A DNA stretch of 64,000 bases from Apiosordaria backusii (taxonomy: Eukaryota > Ascomycota > Sordariomycetes > Sordariales > Lasiosphaeriaceae): assembly GCA_030549205.1 (NCBI GenBank), contig JAUKTV010000013.1, forward strand, positions 372,001 to 436,000, read 5' to 3'. Within the stretch, counting starts at the first letter, position 1. Each line of letters begins with the position of its first letter. The notes under the pieces are model-generated. The model made no database searches. It saw only the letters and a program-made list of their open reading frames with translations, and was not told the DNA's origin. The translations under genes and the position numbers were made by a program. Positions 25,511 to 35,918 of the stretch are shown here, piece by piece.

Positions 25511-28500
25511 TGTGGCGACGAAGACATATGCACACAGCATCATTTCCTATCAACGTTGTTATCAGTTTTCTCTGTGTCTTATCATGATATCCCGCATAGA
25601 CGGCGCTTCTTTCCTTTCCTTTCGAGGACGAATCTTTGATCATCATCAACATCACATCAACATCGCTATCCGCGACTCTCACATTTCCTTGCAAACTCTT
25701 TTTTAACTTTTAATACCAGCACAAAACTGAATTTTTGTGCTGGGCGTTGTACATTTATCATGGAACATATACACATATATTCTACGTTTTTTTTGGGTAG
25801 GTGGGGGGGGGGGGGCGTGCCTTTCTTTTTTTTGTTTTTGTTTTGGTTAGGGGACGGGAAGGGAAGAAGGGAAGAAGGAATACATTATACCCAGTGGAGG
25901 AGGAAGGAAGGAAGAAGGGAAATTTGGTCAATGGGAGGATTTTTTTGGAAACTTGGGGAGGGAAATTGGACTGGTGTGGTGTGGTTTGGCCCGACAACAA
26001 TACGCTCTTACAGGATATGAAGAATGTGAGGGGGTGGTTTGTGGCTGTGTATTATTTAGCAATGGTTGATATATACCTACCTCGTCTTCGCCTGCCTGCC
26101 TACTAACTGTGGGCAGAGCACGGGGGGGGGGGGCGAGAGAAATACTACATTTTGAGATGTACCATTCATATCTTGCGGTTCATCTTCGTTTTCCAATATG
26201 TGATGTGAGTGCGGATATAGATTGTTTACAAGGCAAATGCTACCATCGCCAAAGACTACAATATGTGGACAGGGCAGATAGATAACGTGAGGAGTCCCTT
26301 GAGAAACAAAGTTCAATGAGCCTGCTGGTCGTGTGTGTATGTATGTGTTAAGAGGTCAGAGAAAACGGGAAGATGCCGAGTAGTGGGAAGGAAGCAAGTA
26401 GGTAATCTCGAGGACTTTCTTTCTTAAATTGAGAGGAGCTTACGCAAGTCCTCGGGTTCGGGGTAAGTTGCCTATGGGTATGCGGTCGTGAACATAGTGG
26501 AGGGCCGGCGGGGGGAGGTTACTGTACCTCATGGTATGACAATTCAGGGGATCTACCGAACAGCCGGATGGTGGTGTACAGCGAGCGGGGCCTGTGTTGG
26601 AGATGACCAGATGGGTTTGATAAATGGGTGTACATAGAAGGGATGAGTGGATGAGTGAAGTAAGTGGCTTGGTGGATGGACTTGATGAGAAACTGAGCGG
26701 GAGGAAAGAGGCTTGAGATGTTGGTTGAGAGAGGGTGTGAGGGGGTTGAGTGAGAGGGCACTGGGATGAGAATGAATGAGGGAGTGAGCGAGTGAGTGAC
26801 TGGGAGGGTGAGCGGGAGGGTGAGTGACCTTGTGAGATGCTGACCACCACCACCACCACCAAGTGAGATGTCATCACGGGTGATAGGTCAGTAGGGTATG
26901 TCTCTTGTTCCTGAGCCATCGCGGTTTGGTCGGGTTCAGAGCGGGCCGGCCGGCGGCGGATCCTCGTGGGAAAATGAGGCCATGCTACATGGCAACAGTC
27001 ACACACACACACACATAGCTGGTACGCGGTCCATTGCCATAATCCAAGTTTGTTTGTTGTGTGTTGGTTAGGGTCGTGGGGGTTTTTGGTACCTGACTAC
27101 CTACCCTTAACCTAACACTTGGGTTACCGCGATACCCTGAATATGTGTTGGAGTGGGGAAGGTATGTAGTGAGGCTGTGCTGTTTTGTGTGAAGTTGTCT
27201 GAGTTCCAAGTTGGGTTTGTTGTACAGAGAGCAATGAGGTCATGTTGGAGACAAAAATTATCGCCAGGTACTCAATGCTCTCGCCGGGTGACTAGGGTGG
27301 CCATTTCAGAGTTATAGATGGAGAGATCTGAGTAGGCTCAAGTAGGTGATGTAAAGAAACTTCAGTCATACGTAACGTGACTTTGCTCGGCATCACCAAC
27401 AGTTGAAGGGGGATGCCATTGTAGGTTTTGGGTCCGAAAATTTGAGATTCGGACGGCGTGCAGAGAGTCATCGAAGATTCAGATCGTCAGATGCTCTATC
27501 GCGGTCACTTAGACTTAGACCGCCGATGAGAAGCCCGGCCGCAATGGTCGGCCGCGGGGCGTTCCTTTCGGCTTTTGTTGCTCCCTTGTTGATCGTCAAC
27601 TGCGGGCGGCGGTGCGTGCCTCATTCCTCTTTGCGGGGGAGCTACAACTGCTTTCTTGGGCAATCCTGCGCTACTGTACGTACGGTACTTATCTTGGGTG
27701 AAGATCGCTTGTCTTGTCAAGGGTTGAATTAACCTCAGGTATCAAACAAACAGTTCGACGACATTCCCCCAGGCATCTCCGAGTGAGGTATGGAATGTAA
27801 AAAGTAATGCGGACAGCGTAGATTTTGCGGACAAAAAGAAGGTGATGGCAAAATGATGCAAGGCCCCAACCGGAGAGTGCCGAAGTTGTTGTGTTGCTGC
27901 TGTGCCTCAATACTGAGGAGGCTGTGCGTATGCGGGCGGGAGGACAGAGCCGAATTGAAGATTTGAGCAACACGCTGGTGTAGTCATTCGCCGCGCGGGT
28001 TGTTTGTTGGTGCAGTAGTTTTGGCAAGTCAGAGTGCTGGATTGGGTATGAAGAGGTTCATTGGCTTGATTGAGACTTTTGGCTTTGTTTCTGCCCAAGG
28101 CGACCAAGGCGACCACTGGGTTGTGATTTGGTGATGTTGTTTGTTTGGAGTGCTTTAGCTAGCTCCAGTGTTTTCGCTACTTGCTGGCGGCCCCTTATTC
28201 CAGCGGCACAGTGCTATAGGGAGTGCAACGATATTTCTCAACCGCGCTTGGCTCACTCGGTTTCGCTTTGCTGAAAGGTTTGAGTGACGTTACCTAAGCT
28301 CAGGTAATATGTTGTGTCTTGAGAAAGACTCTAAATCAAGGGGTTCGACAGACTGGCAGCAGCTCAGCCACGACAGGCATGGAACTGAGTGGATGGAGAC
28401 GCGGGACAAAAGTCCTCTTTTTCTGGGCCAAGGAGACGAGATTCGATAGGGCTGATGGGAAACAGCGTATTCCTTGGCAGAACAGCAAATTGTTGGAGAA

Positions 28501-29292
28501 TGTGTGAGCAAATGCCCAAAAGGGGACTCTGCTTCAACTGTGTTGGAGAAACAGATTCTCCACCTTTGACCGAGTTGCACAGCCATGATGGTTGTCACGC
28601 TGGGCTGGGGGTTTGCTGCTGCTAGCTGGGCCTCGTTCTCCAGGCCCCCAACTTTGAGATGGATTCGGAGGTCGTTCGCAACAACGGCGGGCTTTCTTCT
28701 TTCGGCAGCTTTCATGATACTGCTTTAGGGACATCTCCGTATGACTTGAGCAATTGATGGCTTATGAATTCATAGTGCTGAGAATTTGCAGGATCGATTA
28801 CAAAGCGAAGATGGCTTGTCTCAGGCCGTCCCTGAACCGTATCTTCGGGCCACTCGTGGAGCTGTCGTTTGACAGGGATCAGCGGAGGGCGGGGCATTCC
28901 TCGTGGATCCATTGGCAGTGAGCTCTCCATGCGGGACGAGGCTCCGCACGCACTGCTGCTGAACGGCCTGAACGGTTGCTTGGTCTTCGGTACTGTACTG
29001 CTGACATCCCTGCCCCCATTCTGCTTATCCTCTCCCACCCTCCCCCAAAAGAAGGGCGGCGCCTCGTCTTTTTATCCTCATAGCTCGAGGCTCTCACACC
29101 TCTTCTCCCCTCCATCCCAACTCTCGCTGTATATACCCTTATACCATCGATTGCACCTACAACTCTGCGGCTGGGCTGGCTTTGGTTGCCGCGATCCCCA
29201 GCCTCACGGACGAGCCGATGTGTCGATAGCGATAGGCCCGCCAACACGTACCGTAACCCTCAGGACCCTGGACCGAACAACCACCAGACACA
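25511..29292. other. Intergenic region upstream of the PLC gene
   Basis: About 3.8 kb with no convincing gene. It holds poly-G runs near 25802-25816 and 26120-26130, a GAGTGA-type degenerate repeat at about 26740-26830 and a CA run near 27000-27014. The last 250 bp include a TATATACC element near 29130 and CT-rich leader sequence. A minimal upstream frame (29218-29229) lies in the presumed PLC leader. Confidence 0.5.
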
Positions 29293-31860
29293 ATGTTTTG
29301 CATACGGGTAAGTTGTGCCGTTTACCTACTTGGTCAACCGTTGGAAAATACTACCAGGCGGGAGGCTAATGCTTGGCTTGGGGATTACAGTTTGGGCGAG
29401 ATGAGCCGCCCAAGAAGGGCAAGGGAAACTTTATTCGCAGAATGACGACTCTTCGACGCGGTGCTCCCAGCCAGGGGAGATCGGCCATGCTGCACGCCGC
29501 CTTCATTGGGGCGGGGATGGGTGGAAATATACGCCCACATTTCACCTGCCATGATTCTATCAGGAGACACATCCAATACATCTACAACATTGTACGAGGA
29601 ACCGACAAGACGTTATCAAGAGAAAAGTTCGAAGCGTTTCTCAAGGGGACGCAAGGCGCCGAGTACATTGAACCGTTGACTCAGGAAACCTATACCTTCC
29701 AGGATTTCTTTTGGGTCTGGAGCCATAATGAAACTGCGTGGTCTGCCGTGAGAAGGTTACGTTCTGATGAGTTAGACACTTCAAAACCCATCAGCAACTA
29801 CTTCATCAGCAGCAGTCATAACACATATCTGGATGGCAATCAACTCTCGTCCAACAGCACGGCTGATGCCTATCGTGAGGTCCTCAAAAATGGTTGCCGT
29901 TGTATTGAAATCGACGTCTGGAACAATCCCAACTCCCGTACTCCCTCTCGAAACCCCTCCAAGTCACCACAAATAGAGCACCGACGCCAGTTCTCATCAA
30001 ACTCAATCCCGCGAATCGCGGCTGAGAGGCTCGATGCACTTATGAGCAGACACGGCCGTAGCCAGAGCGCCGCCCAAGCTACTTTCTCAACTCTCGAGAG
30101 CAAGCACAGCCGTAGCCCAAGCGCCGCTCAAACCACCTTCTCAACCCTGGAACCACGAGAAAGTTCCACCACCCTCGACCCAAAAGACCTCACCGGAAGC
30201 CGATCCCGGGCCTCTTCTCGTTCCAAGGACGATAGATTCGGGGGCGAGCCCGTCGTCCACCACCACGGCACCATGACCTCCATCATCAGCTTCCGGGAAG
30301 TCTGCATAGCCGTCCGCGAGACCGCTTTCGAGAGGAACCCCCTACCAATCATTGTCTCCCTAGAAGTCGGCGCCGACAAAGAACATCAAGAAATGATGGT
30401 CCAGATCATGAAGGAAGAATGGGACGGCCTCCTCCTCGACAAACCCTTTGACCACATCTGCCAGTACACACAACAACCAAGACTAAACGAGCTCTACCAC
30501 AAAATCCTCATCAAAGTCAAACGCCTAGACGACAGCCAAGTCGAAGCCGAAATCGAACGCGGGAGAAAACTTGGAATCAGCTCCATCCGAGCCAAACCCC
30601 CTATTACCGAAGCCTTGGCCAAGTTGGCCATCTACACCCACAGCGAACACTTTGACGACCACCAATCCCTCTCCTCCCGCACCCCCTCCCACATCTTCTC
30701 CCTCAGCGAGGACTGCTTCCACGCCTTGGCACAAGACGCAGCCAAAATCCGAACCTTGCTCTCCCACAACCGCGACTTCTTCATGCGCATCTACCCCAAA
30801 GGCCTCCGAGTAGACAGCAGCAACCCCGACCCTTCCTTTCACTGGAGGAGGGGAGTTCAAATGGTGGCCATGAACTGGCAGCGCACAGACGAGGGGATGA
30901 TGATCAACGACGCTATGTTTGCAAATACTCACGGCTGGGTTCTCAAGCCCGCTGGTCTCTTAAGCGATGAGAACGTGGACGTGGAAGACATCCCCAGACG
31001 AACACTAGATCTACGGATTACGGTTCTGGCAGGGCAGGCTATTCCACTGCCGCAGGACAGGAGGCAGTTTGGTGGGGTGGGGGTGATGGGGGATAGGAAG
31101 TTTAGGCCGATGGTGAAGGTTGAGCTGCATGTGGAGAAGCAAAAGGGGGGGAATCAGGATTTGGTGAAGGAGACGGCGGTGGCGGAGACGGATAACCCGG
31201 ATTGGGGGTATGGGAGCCGGGCGTTGGAGTTTTGGGAGGTGAAGGATGTTGTGGAAGGGTTGAGCTTTGTGAGGTACGTTCTTTTCATTTCTCCCTATTT
31301 TCTTGGTTTTTTTTTCTTTGTGCTGTGAGTAGCCGGGAGGACGGAAGCAGAGAATTTTCTGCGGGCTTCCACCATGGCCGTCGTTGTCTACACGGAAGCC
31401 GGGGGTGCGGAAAAAATAAAATCGGGATCGTGCATCCGTGATGAGGCCACAATAATCCGGGAGAGGCTGGCGGAACGGGAAACGGCGAAATGAACGACAC
31501 GCGGGCAGACAGAAGGAAGAAAACAAGTTTTTTTTTTCTTTGACCGCCTCGTCATCATGTCACGCAGCAAGGACGACTGCTTCTCAATTCCGTCCGTCCC
31601 GTTCCCGGGACAGACACCACTTGTTCTTGTTTTCATTTACTTTTACAAACAATGGCTAACAAGATACGCGTAACAGATTCAAAGTAGAAGACAGCTCCGC
31701 CATCCGCGACAACCTCATGGCCTGGGCCTGCATCCGCCTCGACCGCCTCCAGTCCGGGTACCGGTGCATCGACTTATTGTCCAAAACCCGGCGCAAGACA
31801 GAGCACGCGAAGCTGCTTGTCAAAGTGGAAAAGGTCTTTCGGGCTGAGACGCCAAAGTAG
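29293..31860 (+). CDS. PLC1: Phosphoinositide-specific phospholipase C (delta-like)
   Basis: Three exons (29293-29307, 29391-31273, 31677-31860) encode 693 residues. Exon 1 has only five codons, so the start is less certain than the rest. An alternative is the first Met of exon 2, in MTTLRRG. An EF-hand-like region precedes the X domain, which shows NYFISSSHNTYL with the first catalytic His, GCRCIEIDVWN with the metal-binding Glu/Asp, and PVVHHHGTMTS for the second catalytic His. The Y domain (about 408-530, with FHWRRGVQMVAMNWQ) and a C2 domain to the end follow. The enzyme class cleaves PI(4,5)P2 to diacylglycerol and IP3 in a calcium-dependent way. A Ser-rich insert of about 105 residues splits the X domain and contains an 18-residue tandem duplication. 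The last intron is long for this window (403 nt) but has a clear GGCTAAC branch and restores the C2 sequence. Confidence 0.95.
30051..30158 (+). repeat. 54-nt tandem duplication in the PLC insert
   Basis: Two consecutive 54-nt copies (30051-30104, 30105-30158) encode HGRSQSAAQATFSTLESK and HSRSPSAAQTTFSTLEPR. The copies differ at several positions, so the duplication is not very recent. Confidence 0.85.
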
Positions 31861-34800
31861 ATTGCTCTTCGGCTTCCCACCTCCTGTTACCAACTCTTAC
31901 AGAATACCTCCCGAGGCAGGAATGGATGGCTCCCCCCATTTCCATTCTCGAGGAATGTTCACACACACACGAACTTCTTGGTTTCCTGCTCAGGCGCAGG
32001 GAGACGATCATGCTCGGTCTTATTCCTGAGGACCATCTTTTTCTATCTCCTCTCTTTCAACTTCCCAGCATCTTTCCCATTTTTTTACCTTATTTTCGTA
32101 TCTCATTATCATCTCCAGCAAAGCAAGCGAGCAAGCGTGGAAGCAAGCATAGATATCTTGGCATATTTTGGGGTTCTCAGGAGGAGGCGTTTTTCTTTTC
32201 TCTCTTCTCATTCTTACATTTCAAGCGAAGCAAGCAAAGCGAGCGAGCAGGTATAGCGACTGGTGCCTTTCTCCTTTCATTTTTTCATCTCTACTAGCGC
32301 CGTTATCTTCAGTCTTTTGATCAAGCGAAGGGTGTTTTTGGCGGAGGTGTTGTCGGTGTTTATTATTATTATCATCATTGGTCTTCTTATTTTTTCACTT
32401 CTTCTATATCGAACGGAGGAAACTGCAATGGAATGCAATACAATGCAATGGATGGATGGGGGGGAAATTGGAATAGGATACCCATGTTTTTTTACAGTCT
32501 TTTTTGTTTCTTGGGCTTTTCCCAAGGATAGGATATGATAGGACAGGACAGGCAGCAAACTGAAATTTGCAATGGCGTCATGTTACGTCTTGAAACTGGT
32601 TACCCTTGTTGTACTGTGCATTGTGAAATGGTGAAGTTTTGGGTGATATCAAGAAGATACACGGGGTGGCCGTGCTTGTTAAGTCTGGTTGTGTGGTCCG
32701 TAGTGAGGGGAAAAAAAAGCATGTACACACAGACATGTTGTGAAATGAATACAAAAAGTCTGCTCGGCATCGTGTAACTCTCTCAGCTTGTAATGCTCGA
32801 GAGCCCAATCTAGACCGCGTCATACTTCTGTGATTTGCCTCCCGTGCCGGAACGAGAGATATTTTTGTATAGAGTGTCTGTGAGCAGGATGATGCAATCA
32901 AGCATGCTCCCGACTGAAGTGTCGTATGACTGTAGAGTTTTGACGGGAGGGAAGTCGGCGAAATACATATTCGAGATAAGCAATGAAGAATGGCCGGCGG
33001 TGAGGGTGGGAGCAGAGACGAGGTTTAAGCAAGGGATGCTTTGATGATCAACTGGGAAGGGTGGGAAGACAAGACAAGACGGGGACAGGGAGCGCTTCCA
33101 GGAATTTTCATTCGTTCCCGGCAGTCTGGTTCATGTCACCATCGCCCATAGAAGCCGTCTGCAACTCACTGGCTGACAACGTTGGCTGTGTAACAGCCTC
33201 TGCATACCTAGCGTGCAGTACCCGAAGGCCCCCCTGTGATGCACTCGTGGCGTTGTTCGTGGATTGTCTTGTGCGAAGGGCAAGGAAAAGCGGGAAGGGT
33301 TTTCGGCTCTCGGGGGTAGGTGCCTGTGTGTGACCCGAAGTATGAAAGTAGTCGATATAAATGGCGGACGACGGGAGGAAAATGCGGGAGAATTATTCTC
33401 CTTCTGAAGGTCTCGGAGTCTCGGCCTTGACATCGTTTGCCCACATACATACTGCTTATTGCACAACTGCCGTTTGTAAGTGATCTATCACTTCGATTGT
33501 TGCTGAACGAGGCAGGGTGGTCGAGTCTTGTCTCACACCGTAACAAGTAAGTCGCGGTCAGGTGATAAGGTCAAATTCCACTGAGCAGCATGCCCCCACG
33601 GGAAAGTTGTCGGATGGCTGCGTAGAATGTCGGGAAAGAAGCAACCCTGATTCTGCGAGGCATTTCTTCCGATTTCATTTCGAGTGGCAACATATCAGGC
33701 CATAAAAAATTTGACCATCTCTTAAGGCATCATGGACGGTTGGGTAACAAACGCAGGTTTCCGTTGTCTGGTGTCTGATGGCAGTCATCATGCAACAGTG
33801 ATACAAAGTTCGAGTCTCTGTCGCTGCCCTTTACCGTCCTCAGCTCGTTTTAGACTCTGTAATCTAGTCAGTGCAGCACATCTCGGGAAATACTAACCCA
33901 CGCTTGTAACTTCGGCCTGCGGAAGACGGCAATGATCGTATCCTCATGACAAAGATCACCTCGAGGGAAGACTTGGCTGGTGGGGGTTTCGTGGATTATT
34001 TCTTCAGGAAAAAGAAAAGGCTGACGTTTTGAAAATGAGGAAACACTCCGCTGACAACTCTCAAAGCAGAGTAGTTTCTCCGCAGCCAAGAGAAATGGAA
34101 TCGATCTCACAGATGGCATGCGCAGCTCATCAGGGATGCGGTGCCGAGATCGTGATGATTTGCAGCGATTGGAGTCCCAGCAACTGATTGGTGGGCTGCA
34201 GATCCGGTTGTTCTCTGCATACAACGTAGTGCCTTCATTGGTCAGCGGTAGCCAGAATGTCTCAGGCTGCCAGGAGCGCACAGGGGCAGACGCTGATGAT
34301 ATCCCAGTCCCGTGACGGCTTCTCTTGTCTCGACTCGCGGATGCATGAATCACAGTGGGAATAAGCTTCGACGTGCTGGTTGAGCAAATTGAAAGAAGCA
34401 GAGAGAGGGAGACGGTGAGCCATGGAACCTGTCCGAGCGCTAATCAGAAGACCTAACGTGGTATGAGAAAGGGGAACCGAAGGGCAAGAGCAAACTCAAA
34501 CGGCGGGGCAAGGAATCGACATATGACCACTCACCATCATCTGTCTGCTTGCCTTGGTCAAACATGACGAAAACAGAGGCAAAAACGAACAGTGAGCCGG
34601 GGGAACGGATGTGGTACAGGCGGAAACCAACGGCCGACTGCTGATTGCTCACCGAACTTGTATTTTCTCTCTTTTCAAACGGTTGTCGACGGAATGAAAC
34701 AAGCCAACGAACGACGCAGACAACCGAATCGGAACTATCACAAGCCTCACGCTTTCTCCGGCTGCCACCCGCGGCTTCTTGCAGGTCTTTTGCGATCAGG

Positions 34801-35680
34801 CACTCGCAAGCTTGAAATTCAGTATGCAAACAGCCCGGAATCAAAGGCTAGGGTGATGCTACTGTACGCAGTATGCACGTTATTAGTCACAACCACAGGC
34901 GGTCCCGACATCGTCTCAGAAACACCACGAGCGACCACGATGGAAACCCGTTTCCCTGGGTCCGTGGGTAAGAGGTTGTAGGTAGTGAGCTCGAGGCTGA
35001 ACCGGCGCCATCCGTGACAACGACCGAGTGTTCGGAGCTCAGGTTTGTCTTTTTCCCCTTGCTACCCGCCGATTGTGGGTCTACTACAAACCATCTCCCC
35101 TTTCCTCCCCGTCCTCCTATCCTTTGTTTGTACTAGACCAAGATGTCACTCTTGACTCCCGCCCCTCCATGGGACGGATCCACCTCTAGCTCCCGTCTCA
35201 AAAGGCAAGGCAACCCAACTGGAACACCATCACGCTATCTGCAAGTGCCCGTCCATCTATGCGGAAAGTCGCCGACGATCAGACGACGAGACACCGTTGT
35301 GTCCCTGAAAGCCTTGAATCCAAAAGATTGACAACAATCACCAGAGATAGCAGGGTTGCCTTGTTCTCTGTCCGCTGGTTACGTTTGTTCGACTCTGGCC
35401 CTCGAGCCTGTGTGGTTGACACCATCCAGCGCACAGGTATAAATACTCGACAACAGTCTCCCCGTTCTCTCTTTCAGGCCCCAAGCTCAACAGCCACATC
35501 AAATCCCTACTTCGCAACTTCTCCTCACATCTGAACCTCGAGCTCAAACTCGCCCAGGCTCTACCTTACTCTCACACTCTTGACAACCAGTCGCAACACT
35601 ACGCAATCTTCAGACTCTACAGGACGTCTGAAATACCGGCCGCACCAACATAGAACCCACACTTCATACAAATCTTCACC
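31861..35680. other. Long intergenic region
   Basis: About 3.8 kb without a convincing gene. It holds an AAGCAAGC-rich patch near 32115-32250 in the presumed PLC 3' UTR. A TATAAA element lies at about 33356, followed by a GTAAGT donor near 33475, but the frame between them is short. A 62-codon ATG frame at 35143-35331 has no recognisable features. From about 35430 the sequence is promoter and leader for the small CxxC gene. Confidence 0.45.
35438..35445 (+). promoter_or_regulatory. TATA box of the small CxxC gene
   Basis: A canonical TATAAATA lies about 243 bp before the ATG at 35681, followed by a CT-rich stretch (about 35455-35480) suited to transcription initiation. It is the best-formed core promoter element in the window. 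Confidence 0.55.
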
Positions 35681-35918
35681 ATGTCCATCACAAGTGGTCA
35701 GGCACCAGTCTGCCAGGCTGTCTCTCAACCATCGGACACTACCGATCAGGGACTGGTAAGAGAACCCAATCACAAGTCCAAGCAAACTGGGGTGAGCCAA
35801 TGTCTAACTTTCTCGCTAGTTTCCCGGTGTCCGTTGCCCTAACTGTGCGGCCAAGGGCATTGAGACCTGGGTCATCGAGGGACGAGCATGTGGAACTTGC
35901 GGGACGCCGTGCATGTAA
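35681..35918 (+). CDS. Small CxxC protein (57 residues), two exons
   Basis: Exons 35681-35755 and 35820-35918 join in phase 0 across a 64-nt intron with a GTAAGA donor, a CTAAC branch site and a TAG acceptor. The product has 57 residues and no signal peptide. The second exon holds RCPNC, then 14 residues, then CGTCGTPCM at the extreme C-terminus, which resembles a compact zinc ribbon with two CxxC knuckles and one extra Cys. A consensus TATA box stands upstream. I do not recognise the family. The canonical intron, the clean frame and the paired cysteines argue that it is a real gene, possibly abundantly transcribed, but no function can be assigned. Confidence 0.62.

Noticed and set aside
28712..28930. 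72-codon minus-strand ATG frame upstream of the PLC gene
   Set aside because: It reads somewhat protein-like but has no splice support, no recognised motif, and lies in the probable divergent promoter of PLC.
33356..33480. TATAAA followed by a short ATG frame and a GTAAGT donor
   Set aside because: The ATG is only about 25 bp from the TATA element, and no downstream exon in frame was found. It could be a non-coding transcript.
33868..34353. 161-codon minus-strand frame
   Set aside because: It begins with a non-ATG codon, has random-looking composition and no exon signals or motifs.
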